Positions 55,609 through 63,892 of a DNA stretch of 64,000 nucleotides are shown here, in pieces. This stretch comes from Verrucomicrobia bacterium S94 (GTDB lineage Bacteria; Verrucomicrobiota; Kiritimatiellia; Kiritimatiellales; Pontiellaceae). Below the pieces are notes generated by a model, which saw nothing but the letters and a program-made list of their open reading frames with translations, made no database searches and was not told the DNA's origin. Made by a program: the position numbers and the translations under genes. The stretch is taken from positions 124,001 through 188,000 of the forward strand of contig CP036201.1 of assembly GCA_004299845.1 (NCBI GenBank), in the 5' to 3' direction. Position 1 is the first letter of the stretch. Every line of letters starts with the position of its first letter.

Positions 55609-56606
55609 CCGTGGCGTCTCCATTTTATAGGTCTGATCAGAGATTCCAAAATAAGGATAAGGAGCGCGACTCCAAGGAACCACTGGTAGCGCTCGGTCCA
55701 GATTTTCGACATCCGGGTTTCGCGGTCTTCGCGCTGCAGCTGGGCAATGCCCTGCTGATAAATCCGCTCCAGCCCGAAATCGCCGGGAGCGGAGCGGACA
55801 TAAAAACCGCCGGTTTCAAAGGCCAGACGTTCCAGCATCTTCTCATCCAGCGCACTTTTCACCACATTGCCTTCGGGATCTTTCACAAAACCTTCCGAGG
55901 TCTGAATCAGTTCCCCTTCTTTGGTGCCGACGCCGATGGCAAAAACGCGAATGCCTTCTTCTTTCAGTTTCGGCAGCAGAGCCAGAGGATCGCCGGTTGT
56001 GCTTTCGCCGTCGGAGATCAGAATGATCACTTTGTCCGATTGTGCCTCCTCCGATTTTTCAAAGCTTTCCATCGATGTTTCCAGCGCCTGGAACAGATCA
56101 GTTCCGCCGATAGGAACAATGCCGGCATAGATGTCGTCAAGCATCATCAGGAATGCAGCGTAGTCAATCGTGGCCGGGCACTGCAGGAACGCATCGCCGG
56201 AAAAGGCCACAATACCGATCCGGTCGCCGCGCAGCTCTTTCACCAGATCCCGCACGCCCCATTTTGCCTGCTGGAGGCGGTTCGGTTTGATGTCCTGAGC
56301 CAGCATACTTTTGGAGGTATCAAGCGCCACAATAATACTTAGACCGCGCTGTTTAACTTCCTCCCATTTAAAGCCCCACTGCGGACGGGCCAGCGCAGCA
56401 ATCAGAAAGGCGAAGGCCAGTACGCGCAGAAAATTTTTCGTCCGCTGTCGGCCGGGTGAAAGCAACGGCAGCATGGTGGACCAAAGGGCAGGATCCGCCA
56501 TTTTTTTCAGCCGGCCAAGGCGACTGCGCAGCATCAGACTGCTGATCAGCAGAAGTGGCAGCAGGGCAATCAACCCAAGCAGGATATCCGGATTATGCCA
56601 TTTCAT
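55605..56606 (-). CDS. batB: BatB: membrane-anchored VWA-domain protein
   Basis: 333 residues. N-terminal helices (LLGLIALLPLLLISSLML, FLRVLAFAFLIAALA) and the ARPQWGFKWEEVKQRGLSIIVALDTSKSMLAQDI hallmark bring in a VWA domain with metal-ion site DTSKS, T in GGTDLF and D in LISDGE. A C-terminal helix (YQWFLGVALLILILESLI) anchors it. It partners BatA and the MoxR ATPase. Coupled to its neighbours by short overlaps. Confidence 0.9.
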   Translation of the reverse strand: MKWHNPDILLGLIALLPLLLISSLMLRSRLGRLKKMADPALWSTMLPLLSPGRQRTKNFLRVLAFAFLIAALARPQWGFKWEEVKQRGLSIIVALDTSKSMLAQDIKPNRLQQAKWGVRDLVKELRGDRIGIVAFSGDAFLQCPATIDYAAFLMMLDDIYAGIVPIGGTDLFQALETSMESFEKSEEAQSDKVIILISDGESTTGDPLALLPKLKEEGIRVFAIGVGTKEGELIQTSEGFVKDPEGNVVKSALDEKMLERLAFETGGFYVRSAPGDFGLERIYQQGIAQLQREDRETRMSKIWTERYQWFLGVALLILILESLIRPIKWRRHG

Positions 56607-57568
56607 CAGGGCAGCCTCCCGATTTTACTGAGTCCCAGCAGTTGCTCCAGTGCCAGGAAAACCATTCCGGCCACCAGCCAGCCGAACGATTTTTCTTCGA
56701 AGCGGGTAAAGCGCTCCACTTCAATTTCGGTTTTTTCAAGTTGGTCAATTTCTGCATAAACCGCTTCGAGGGTTTCAAGATCCTTGGCCCGGTAGAACTT
56801 GGCTCCGGTGGTTTTGGAGATCTTTTTGAGGGTTGCTTCATCCACTTCCTGACGCTGCATAAAGAAGCCGGTGCGGGCACCGCCGGCACCGATGGTGTAG
56901 ATTTTGATTCCCAGAGCTTCGGCCGCACTGGCGGCGTTTTCGGGAGACAGTGTTCCTGCATTATTGGCCCCGTCGGTCAGCAGAATGATGACTTTGCTTT
57001 TGGCCTCGCTGTCGCGCAACCGGTTTACCGCCGAGGCAATGCCGTCGCCGATGGCCGTACGGTTGCCATCGAGCATTTTGGTGTTCAGGCCTTCCATACG
57101 CTGAATCAGCCAGCCGTGGTCGAGTGTGAGCGGTGCAACGGCATAGGGCAGGGTGGCAAAGGCTACCATGCCGATGCGGTCATTCGGACGGTTTTCCAGA
57201 AAACGGGTAATCACTTCCTTTGAAGCCTCCAGACGACTCATTCGCTGGCCGAACTTCTGGAAGTCGCGCGTGTCCATTGATCCCGAAAGGTCCATCAGCA
57301 GGATAATGTCCACGGCTTCGGTACGCACCCGACTGTCCTCCAGGCCGCGCTGCGGCCGGGCAAGGGCTACGATCAGGCAGACGAGTCCCAGGGTATAGAG
57401 CAGCGGGATGACAGGCTGAACACGAACCCGCCAGCTTTTCGGTAAACTTTTCAGAGCGGCACCACTGCTGAACTGCATCGACCGTTTCCGCACCATATAA
57501 AAACGCAGCCACAGCAGAAACGGGATTACGAGGAGCAGTAGCAGGAAATACGGATGGGCGAGTCGCAT
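56606..57568 (-). CDS. batA: BatA: membrane-anchored VWA-domain protein
   Basis: 320 residues. Start MRLAHPYFLLLLLVIPFLLWLRF and the LVCLIVALARPQRGLEDSRVRTEAVDIILLMDLSGSMDTRDF block are typical of BatA; the metal-ion site includes DLSGS, T in GNRTAIGDG and D in LLTDGANN. A final helix (FGWLVAGMVFLALEQLLGLS) closes it. MoxR-regulated integrin-like role at the inner membrane. Confidence 0.9.
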   Translation of the reverse strand: MRLAHPYFLLLLLVIPFLLWLRFYMVRKRSMQFSSGAALKSLPKSWRVRVQPVIPLLYTLGLVCLIVALARPQRGLEDSRVRTEAVDIILLMDLSGSMDTRDFQKFGQRMSRLEASKEVITRFLENRPNDRIGMVAFATLPYAVAPLTLDHGWLIQRMEGLNTKMLDGNRTAIGDGIASAVNRLRDSEAKSKVIILLTDGANNAGTLSPENAASAAEALGIKIYTIGAGGARTGFFMQRQEVDEATLKKISKTTGAKFYRAKDLETLEAVYAEIDQLEKTEIEVERFTRFEEKSFGWLVAGMVFLALEQLLGLSKIGRLP

Positions 57569-58542
57569 CAGCTTTTCTCCTCCATTTTGGTTTCCTGAAT
57601 GAATTCCTCGGTGGTGGCAAATGCCGCTTCCATGGTGGAACGGTCGGGATTTCCTTTGGCGAATTTAACCATATCAGCCTGGGTCATGAAGTCGCGCAGA
57701 ATGCTTTGCTGGTCCATATTCAGTTCCGGTGAGCGGCTTAAATTCTCCACAATTTCTTCAGTAGTTTCGTCGGTTGCATTCAGGTTGAAGCGGCCATCAA
57801 GATAGGTACGAAGGATCAATGACAGCTCCGTATAGAACGGATTACATTCTCCCTTTTCCAGCAGGCCCTTGTTTTTCAGGTTTTCCAGTGCCTGCAGCGC
57901 AATTACATGCGGCGGAACCGGCGGCGGAGCGGGAATCAGTGTGTCGCGGTTTTTCCAGAGTCTGGAGGTAATCAGACCAATGAGAAACGCAATCAGTACC
58001 GCGGCGGGAACGACCCATACCCAGGCGGGAATGCGGGGCGGCAGTTTCTGGACCGGTTGAAGGTCCGCGATTTCAGAAGAGACGTTTTCGGGTAGCGAGG
58101 AGGTTACGGACAGCATAACCGGTGGAAAATTTGTGGAGAACGTTTTATCCCCGACCGTACAGGAAATAATTCCGGTGGAGACCTTGTGTTCGCCGAGGCG
58201 GAATGACGTGATCGAATAGCGGGTTTCCGATTGTTTTACTCCGTCTGTGCGCGGTACATCGGTCCAGTCTCTGGACAGCAGAACCACATCTTTTTCTCTG
58301 CCGATCTCCGGAAGTTCAAGCGTTCCGTTGGTCGGGAAAAAGGCGGTAACGGTCAGGTTCACCGGGTCGCCGATTCGAATGCCCTCCCGGTCAACCGAAT
58401 ATTCCACCGTCAGCCGATCCTGCGGCACCGTTTTCTGTTCTTCCTCTTTTTTACACCCGGTCAGGAAAAAAAATATCAGTACCGGAACAACGCGAATGAA
58501 CGCGGATTCTGAAATCGTAAATATGTATTTTTCGATGTTCAT
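57568..58542 (-). CDS. Lipoprotein-type membrane protein of the Bat operon (DUF4381-like region)
   Basis: 324 residues. The lipobox LTGC (about residues 27-30) would give a lipidated Cys. A beta-rich domain (TVEYSVDREGIRIGDPVNLTVTAFFPTNGTLELPEIG) leads to a membrane helix (AWVWVVPAAVLIAFLIGLITSRLW) and a helical C-terminus (ALENLKNKGLLEKGECNPFYTELSLILRTYLDGRF) like the small BatD-type/DUF4381 proteins that accompany MoxR-VWA operons. Sits between the DUF58 gene and batA. Confidence 0.7.
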   Translation of the reverse strand: MNIEKYIFTISESAFIRVVPVLIFFFLTGCKKEEEQKTVPQDRLTVEYSVDREGIRIGDPVNLTVTAFFPTNGTLELPEIGREKDVVLLSRDWTDVPRTDGVKQSETRYSITSFRLGEHKVSTGIISCTVGDKTFSTNFPPVMLSVTSSLPENVSSEIADLQPVQKLPPRIPAWVWVVPAAVLIAFLIGLITSRLWKNRDTLIPAPPPVPPHVIALQALENLKNKGLLEKGECNPFYTELSLILRTYLDGRFNLNATDETTEEIVENLSRSPELNMDQQSILRDFMTQADMVKFAKGNPDRSTMEAAFATTEEFIQETKMEEKS

Positions 58543-58548
58543 CTACAG

Positions 58549-59478
58549 TTAACGTCGTTGTGCCCGCTGGCGGAAAAATTTAATGAATTCCTTGTCGTAT
58601 GGTTCGCCGGCAAAAAGTCGAATGGTATCGATGCCGGCCTTGCGGTTCAGTTCATCAATCGCTTCGGCCCGCCGCGTCTGTTCGGCCAGGAGTTTTTCCC
58701 TGACTTTTCGGCTGGAGGTATCAACCAGGACGGTTTCGCCGGTTTCCGCATCGTGCCAGTTGACGAGGCCGATGGAGGGCCAGGCGATTTCCCGTTTGTC
58801 GCCGATGACAACGCTGATCAGGTCGTTGCGGCGCGCCGAAATTTTCAGCAGCTGTTCATAGTTGTCATGGAATATAAAGTCGGAAATCAGGAAGGTGACA
58901 TTTTTGCGTGTACTGATGTGGTTCAGGTAATCCAGCGCCGGTACAATCCGCGTTCCTTTACCCTGCGGTTTGTGGGAAAGCATTTCGCGGACAAGGCGCA
59001 GCACATGGCGTGTTCCTTTTTTCGGCGGAATATATTTTTCCACTTCTTCCGAAAAAAGAATCAGGCCGATCCGGTCATTGTTGCGGATGGCCGAAAAGGC
59101 GAGCACGGCCGCCACTTCGGCGGCGAGGTCGCGTTTCATCTGATTTCCGCTGCCGAACAGATGTGATGCGGAGACATCGACCACCAGCATCACGGTCATT
59201 TCACGTTCTTCTACAAACTTTTTGATGTGCGGTGCACCGGTGCGGGCGGTTACATTCCAATCGATGGTCCGTATGTCGTCGCCGGGCACATATTCCCGGA
59301 CTTCATCAAATTCCATGCCGCGTCCTTTAAACGTGGAATGGTACTGCCCGGCAAAAACATCATTGACCGCATGCTTTGTGGTAATCTGAATCCGCCGAAC
59401 CTTCTTCAGAAGTTCGCGGTGCGAAACTTCTGAAGAACTGCCGATTGCCGATTGCCGACTGCCGATTGATTTGCTCAT
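58549..59478 (-). CDS. DUF58-domain protein of the MoxR-VWA operon
   Basis: 309 residues. The DUF58 signature GRGMEFDEVREYVPGDDIRTIDWNVTARTGAPHIKKFVEEREMTVMLVVDVSAS is complete, with a VWA-like fold and ILFSEEVEKYIPP later. The first 15 residues (SIGSRQSAIGSSS) are encoded by the short repeat that flanks the inserted four-helix-bundle gene. The start may therefore have been altered or a later start may be used. Confidence 0.88.
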   Translation of the reverse strand: MSKSIGSRQSAIGSSSEVSHRELLKKVRRIQITTKHAVNDVFAGQYHSTFKGRGMEFDEVREYVPGDDIRTIDWNVTARTGAPHIKKFVEEREMTVMLVVDVSASHLFGSGNQMKRDLAAEVAAVLAFSAIRNNDRIGLILFSEEVEKYIPPKKGTRHVLRLVREMLSHKPQGKGTRIVPALDYLNHISTRKNVTFLISDFIFHDNYEQLLKISARRNDLISVVIGDKREIAWPSIGLVNWHDAETGETVLVDTSSRKVREKLLAEQTRRAEAIDELNRKAGIDTIRLFAGEPYDKEFIKFFRQRAQRR

Positions 59479-59869
59479 TTCCTGTCCTCGGCTGTTTTTC
59501 GGGATGCTGTCATGATTGCTGTAAGCTCATCGGCTTCTTTCAACAGGGCATCGACTTTCAGTCGGGGCAGATATTCTCCTTCGGCAATGCGTTCAAACCA
59601 GAAAGCTGATTCATCAGCTTCCTCAATAACCGTTCCGATTTCAGCAATAAACTCAGCTCGTGAACACGCGCGGCAGCTTGTCCGACAGTTTGCCGCAACC
59701 GATGGGCCTGACCGCGCCGGTTGGTTCCGTATAACCCGGGCTCCGTCCGTTCCAGGTAAAGCGGCCGTTAACTTAAGGGTTCGCAATGCGAATGGTTTAG
59801 TTCTTGTTTTCAGTTCGTTTTGATCCATAGCGTTCGCTGAGAAAGGCTATTTAATCGGAAATCGGCAAT
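59439..59869. repeat. Inverted TCGGCA-type repeat pair flanking the four-helix-bundle gene
   Basis: At 59439-59469 TGCCGATTG units are repeated about four times, while at 59854-59869 the opposite orientation ATCGGAAATCGGCAAT appears. The span between them holds exactly the four-helix-bundle gene. A hairpin (59404-59434, CTTCAGAAGT paired with ACTTCTGAAG) lies just outside on the low side. See findings. Confidence 0.6.
59475..59828 (-). CDS. Four-helix-bundle protein (S23/IVS family) inserted in the Bat operon
   Basis: 117 residues: RTKPFALRTLKLTAALPGTDGARVIRNQ, RSGPSVAANCR, SRAEFIAEIGTVIEEADESAFWFERIAEG match the four-helix-bundle family (formerly rRNA intervening-sequence proteins). The function is unknown; members are often found as isolated, mobile-looking insertions. 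Short TCGGCA-type repeats in inverted orientation lie on both sides (59439-59469 and 59854-59869), supporting insertion as a unit. Confidence 0.85.
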   Translation of the reverse strand: MDQNELKTRTKPFALRTLKLTAALPGTDGARVIRNQPARSGPSVAANCRTSCRACSRAEFIAEIGTVIEEADESAFWFERIAEGEYLPRLKVDALLKEADELTAIMTASRKTAEDRK

Positions 59870-59873
59870 GTGT

Positions 59874-60860
59874 CTACGGGACGGGGATTTCGCTGAGGAT
59901 TTCTTTGATAATATCTTCGCTGGAGAGTTCTTCTGCTTCGGCTTCGTAGGAGACAATCACGCGGTGGCGAAGCACATCGGGTGCGATGGATTTGACATCC
60001 TGCGGCGTAACGTAGCCCCGGCCCTGCATGAAGGCGTGTGCGCGGGCCCCCATGGTCAGATTGATGGTGGCACGCGGTGATGCGCCGTACTGCAGATAGT
60101 CTTTGATGTCCAGATTGTACTTTTCCGGCTCGCGGGTGGCGAAGACGATACTGAGAATGTAATCCTTGATTTTATCGTCGATATAGATTTCGTCGACGAT
60201 TTCGCGGGCCTTCAGGATTTCATCAGGATGCAGCACCGGGCTGATGGTGATTTCGGTATTGGAGTGGGCCATGCGGTCAAGGATACGGCGCTCTTCCTCG
60301 ATGGTCGGGTAGCCGACTTTCAGTTTGAGCATAAAGCGGTCAACCTGCGCTTCGGGCAGGGGATAGGTGCCTTCCTGCTCGATCGGGTTTTCCGTGGCCA
60401 TGACCAGAAAGGGTTTCGGCAGCGGAAAGGTTTCGTCGCCGATCGTTACCTGTTTTTCCTGCATGGCTTCGAGCAGCGCACTCTGTACTTTGGCCGGGGC
60501 GCGGTTGATTTCGTCGGCCAGAATGACATTGGCGAAAACGGGACCTTTTTTAATGATGAACTCGCCGTCTTTCTGGTTGTAGATCAGGGTGCCGATAAGG
60601 TCGGCCGGAAGCAGGTCGGGGGTAAACTGAATGCGCTGGAAGGCGGTGTCGAGGGCCTGGGCGAGGGTGTTGATGGTCAGCGTTTTTGCGAGGCCGGGCA
60701 CCCCTTCAAGCAGAACATGTCCGTTTGCAAGCATACTGATAATCAGCCGGTCGATCAGATATTCCTGCCCGACAATCACCTTGCCGATCTCTGATTTTAA
60801 CGTGGGTACAAATGCACTTGTCTCGCGGACTTTCTGATTAATGACTTCAATCCCGGCCAT
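59874..60860 (-). CDS. MoxR-family AAA ATPase
   Basis: 328 residues. Walker A region EGVPGLAKT, Walker B VILADEINRAPAKVQSALLEAMQE, sensor ATENPIEQEGTYPLPEAQVDRF and the C-terminal YGASPRATINLTMGARAHAFMQGRGYVTPQDVKSIAPDVLRHRV are all present. MoxR ATPases act as chaperones for VWA proteins, here BatA and BatB. First gene of the operon. The gap to the inserted gene is 45 bases. Confidence 0.95.
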   Translation of the reverse strand: MAGIEVINQKVRETSAFVPTLKSEIGKVIVGQEYLIDRLIISMLANGHVLLEGVPGLAKTLTINTLAQALDTAFQRIQFTPDLLPADLIGTLIYNQKDGEFIIKKGPVFANVILADEINRAPAKVQSALLEAMQEKQVTIGDETFPLPKPFLVMATENPIEQEGTYPLPEAQVDRFMLKLKVGYPTIEEERRILDRMAHSNTEITISPVLHPDEILKAREIVDEIYIDDKIKDYILSIVFATREPEKYNLDIKDYLQYGASPRATINLTMGARAHAFMQGRGYVTPQDVKSIAPDVLRHRVIVSYEAEAEELSSEDIIKEILSEIPVP

Positions 60861-60925
60861 GTTCTAAGCTCCCTTGTTAAGTTGTAATGCGTGTTCGACC
60901 CAGGAACGTAATCTGCGTTCAAAAA

Positions 60926-61378
60926 TCATCGGTTAATTTGCCGAAGTGCTTCAAACAGCACAATGGCTGCGCAGTTCGACAAATTGAGGGACCGCACATT
61001 ATCGAGTTTGATGGGGATATTCAAGATTCGGTCGTCAGGTTGTGCGCTGATAATTTCATCCGGCAGCCCATAGGTTTCATTACCGAAAATAAGGAAGTCG
61101 CCCGCCTGAAAAGCCGCATCATGAAAGATTCGGCTGCCGGCGGTACTGAAGAAAAATTTTCGCCCGCCGGCATTTTTTTCGATAAAGGTTTCAAAATCGG
61201 GATAGACCGAGAGGTCGACAGAATCCCAGTAGTCGAGCCCGGCGCGCCGCACCGCCCGGTCATCGATATCAAAACCGAGCGGTTCAACCAGATGCAGGCG
61301 CGATCCGGTCGCGGCGCAGAGGCGGGAAATATTTCCGGTGTTGGGAGGAATAGAGGGGTAGACCAGCACGATGTTCAT
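60926..61378 (-). CDS. trmL: tRNA (cytidine(34)-2'-O)-methyltransferase
   Basis: 150 residues from ATG 61378 (GGAAA upstream); upstream in-frame starts add unrelated residues. MNIVLVYPSIPPNTGNISRLCAATGSRLHLVEPLGFDIDDRAVRRAGLDYW, LIFGNETYGLP and the knot-forming LDNVRSLNLSNCAAIVLFEALRQ are SPOUT motifs of TrmL. It methylates the wobble cytidine or uridine of tRNA-Leu. Length matches the family. Confidence 0.9.
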   Translation of the reverse strand: MNIVLVYPSIPPNTGNISRLCAATGSRLHLVEPLGFDIDDRAVRRAGLDYWDSVDLSVYPDFETFIEKNAGGRKFFFSTAGSRIFHDAAFQAGDFLIFGNETYGLPDEIISAQPDDRILNIPIKLDNVRSLNLSNCAAIVLFEALRQINR

Positions 61379-61453
61379 CGGAATTTCCGGAAAACGGAAG
61401 TCCATCTGCTGTCGTTTCCGGTCTGAGAAGCGCATCTGTATATTTTTACCCAT

Positions 61454-62114
61454 AAGCCGGACAACATAGTGTGTCGGCTACTGAGTGGAAATAAAAAAAG
61501 GTCTTCCGCTGAATCTGTGGGGAAAAACAAAGGATTAACGCTCCGGCCGGGGGGCTCCGGCTTAATCGAAATCATATACGAACACCCTGATGCCATTAGG
61601 TTAAACAGGCCGATAGAAAATCAGTTTTTACGTTGACGAACAACCTCAGATGGGAATGGCACTATCCTGTTAAGGTCATATCTTTTGCCTGCAGAATGAT
61701 TTTCCTGCATGCCTGTAGGCCCGATGCCCCATCGGGCGCGTGTACGCAGGGCGATTTAACCGGACGACGGGGAGGGACACCTGGCCTGGTCAAAAACTTC
61801 GTTTGCTTTTTTCATAGTGGCTGGAAAATTGATCTCCCGCAGAGCCGCTGAGTGCGCAGTGGAACACCATAATGTGAGCGGGATCGCTTGAAAGGATGGG
61901 CGCGGGAGAAGGGTGGAAAATATGGGGATACTTGGATCCGAGGACCGGCTCTTTCGATGTACGAGACCTTCAGGCGCCTTTCGGACGAGGTCGTTGAACC
62001 CTTTTCCAAGGATCGGAAAACATGGGGTTAGTTTTTTGGTAAATTGAATTTGTTACAAATAAATTACTCAATAGTTGCAGTATTAATTTTCATATCTATT
62101 CCAGTGGACGAAAC
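61454..62114. other. Intergenic accessory stretch with a dispersed repeat
   Basis: No supported gene. The major feature is one copy of a roughly 300-base repeat from about 61656 to 61955 (see below). Beyond about 62030 the sequence becomes clearly AT-rich. Nothing else was identified. Confidence 0.5.
61656..61955. repeat. Long dispersed repeat, copy 1
   Basis: Shares ATCCTGTTAAGG at its left end and a long block from GTAGGCCCGATGCCCCATCG through CTTGGATCCGAGGACCG with copy 2 at 63463-63891, in the same orientation. It contains a CCCGATGCCCCATCGGG hairpin. Non-coding; origin unknown. Confidence 0.8.
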
Positions 62115-62516
62115 TTACCTGTACATAAAAAGATAAATGAATAATGATATAAAAAACAAAAAGAAAGATAGGTATGATAGTGATTTGCTGATATAAAATA
62201 TTAATATTTTACTATCACTTTTATTGTAATGATTTATAAGATTTGCTAAATCAGCAAGTATCAAAGAAAACAAGGCAGAAATGCATACTCGCGCTGCTAT
62301 TCCAGTAATAAGCAATCCATTATTGTGTTTTCCTGGAATATATATTTTGCCATTAGCAATAGAAATAATCAGATATATAGATAATCCAATTACAATTATT
62401 CCAGATAACTGCCTATCGAATTTTGGCATAATGTTTCGATTATTCCAATTCTTTTGTTTTTCGTCAATAATTTCTCTAAATTTTAATAATATAATTTTAT
62501 AATTAAAAACACTCAT
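62115..62516 (-). CDS. Hypothetical small membrane protein, AT-rich
   Basis: 133 residues from ATG 62516. Three hydrophobic segments (LSGIIVIGLSIYLIISIANG, LLITGIAARVCISALFSLILADLA, ILIFYISKSLSYLSFFLFFISLFIYLF) follow a basic N-terminal stretch. No family recognised. Its low GC content compared with its neighbours suggests recent transfer. The ribosome site is weak. Confidence 0.45.
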   Translation of the reverse strand: MSVFNYKIILLKFREIIDEKQKNWNNRNIMPKFDRQLSGIIVIGLSIYLIISIANGKIYIPGKHNNGLLITGIAARVCISALFSLILADLANLINHYNKSDSKILIFYISKSLSYLSFFLFFISLFIYLFMYR

Positions 62517-62826
62517 TGTATTCTTATTTGTGGATGGGATTTATGTTGTTAATATTTTATTGCATTATCTTTATAAAATTCAGTTGCTTTATTTTGATTT
62601 ATTGAAGCTTAATGGGCTTAGAGAGGCCGCACAATCTTCATCTGCATTCAGTGAGATTCCTCCCATATTAAAGGTGATGGGTTCAAACTCGTCTATACCG
62701 TTGTTGTTTGATGTAGAAATCATGGGACTTTGGTAGAGAATCTCTTCGGCAGTGCGGTTTGATGCTGAATCCCCATCCATCTCTGAGGGAGGAAACAAAG
62801 AAAATACCCGGAGTTATGCACTATAA
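62517..62826. other. Short gap between two minus-strand genes; no convincing gene
   Basis: About 310 bases. A 69-codon minus-strand frame (62589-62798) has no ribosome site or recognisable protein. AT-rich; nothing else seen. Confidence 0.4.
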
Positions 62827-63216
62827 CTAAAACTGACCAATGAGTGGTTTAAAGAGTGGGTCCACTTCTCTCCCCCAAAAAAGCTCCATTCCTGTTTGAT
62901 TGTTTGGTTCAATATTAAGTTCACCATAATTAATAACCCCTCGAACAGGAACATCCATGCTAAGCATATCAATGGTTAGTTTGTGTGCGATATGACATAC
63001 GTCCATGAGATATAATTGGTCTTGCGAGTGGTGCTTGTAATAAATAATAATTGTATCGGAGAAATAGATCATTCCATAATCGCTTTGTTCACCTTGAAAA
63101 AAGTGCGATTGACTGGATACGAATTTTTTGAGTATGCGACTAACTTTATCTGGCTCGGTCTGGCATAAGCGCTCGAACCCAAGGATGTCTATAAATGCAA
63201 AGAATCTCTTTTTCAT
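62827..63216 (-). CDS. Cyclase-like (CHD/GGDEF-superfamily-like) protein, probably truncated
   Basis: 129 residues from ATG 63216; longer upstream starts (to 63291) add residues of doubtful origin. FFAFIDILGFERLCQTEPDKVSRILKKFV, IYFSDTIIIYY and PVRGVINYGELNI follow the layout of class III cyclase-like domain proteins seen in accessory regions. The usual C-terminal half of such proteins is missing: it stops soon after FWGREVDPLFKPLIGQF. The function is unclear and may be lost. Confidence 0.45.
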   Translation of the reverse strand: MKKRFFAFIDILGFERLCQTEPDKVSRILKKFVSSQSHFFQGEQSDYGMIYFSDTIIIYYKHHSQDQLYLMDVCHIAHKLTIDMLSMDVPVRGVINYGELNIEPNNQTGMELFWGREVDPLFKPLIGQF

Positions 63217-63361
63217 ATTCTGTGTCTTTATTTTTTGAAATAGAACAATTGGTTGGGCAGAAAATTTCGCGCTGTTTATTTTATAAAACACGGTAATAAA
63301 ACGATGTTCGATTTGTAAGAGTTAAATTAAGAATTTTTAAGGGTTTGGCTGGTGCGGTTTT

Positions 63362-63450
63362 GCAGCAGGCGAGCCGCCTGCGGTACGATCAAACCCCGAA
63401 ACCACCGAGGCGGCGGTACAGACTGGTATCGCAGGCCGTCGGCCTGCCCC
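63362..63450. repeat. Pair of REP-type hairpins
   Basis: GCAGGCGAGCCGCCTGC at 63365-63381 and GCAGGCCGTCGGCCTGC at 63431-63447 are compact GC-rich palindromes about 50 bases apart, the layout of REP pairs. Confidence 0.75.
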
Positions 63451-63462
63451 GTAAAGCAGATG

Positions 63463-63891
63463 AAGGGGTATCCTGTTAAGGCCATATCAGTTATACCATT
63501 TACTAAAACATTCCGGTCTTAACGTCAGCGTTATTCCGCGCAGCGACGCAGAGCGCGCGGAGCCATTTATGACTGAATTTCTCTGTGTCCTCAGCGCTTC
63601 TGCTAGGGATCAAATTTATACCGGATAGTATTAACGTTTGGTATTACTCATATGCGTGTAGGCCCGATGCCCCATCGGGCGCGTGTACGCAGGGCGATTT
63701 AACCGGATGACGGGGAGGGACACCTGGCCCGGTCAAAAGCTTTGCGTCTTTTTGCCAACAGTGGTTGGGAAATTGATCTCCCGCAGAGCCGCAGAAGAAC
63801 ACCGTGATATGAGTGGGAGTGCTTGCAGGGATGGGGCGAGGGAGAGGGTATTAAATACGGAGATACTTGGATCCGAGGACCGACCTTTTTG
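63463..63891. repeat. Long dispersed repeat, copy 2, carrying a nested MITE-like insertion
   Basis: Homologous to 61656-61955, but interrupted by the MITE-like copy at 63493-63644. Its right end (CTTGGATCCGAGGACCGACC) runs up to the stop codon of the partial gene at the window edge. Confidence 0.8.
63493..63644. repeat. MITE-like dispersed repeat, copy II
   Basis: A 152-base copy of 48630-48773 with the same ATACCA/TGGTAT ends and inner GCGTTATTCCGCGCAG block. Lies inside the longer repeat. No coding capacity. Confidence 0.8.
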
Positions 63892-63892
63892 A

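Noticed and set aside
59439-59469. Possible CRISPR or tandem-repeat array
   Set aside because: The units are about 8 bases without spacers of constant length, so it is a simple repeat, not a CRISPR.
62589-62798. 69-codon minus-strand frame
   Set aside because: No ribosome site, low-complexity composition and no recognisable family.
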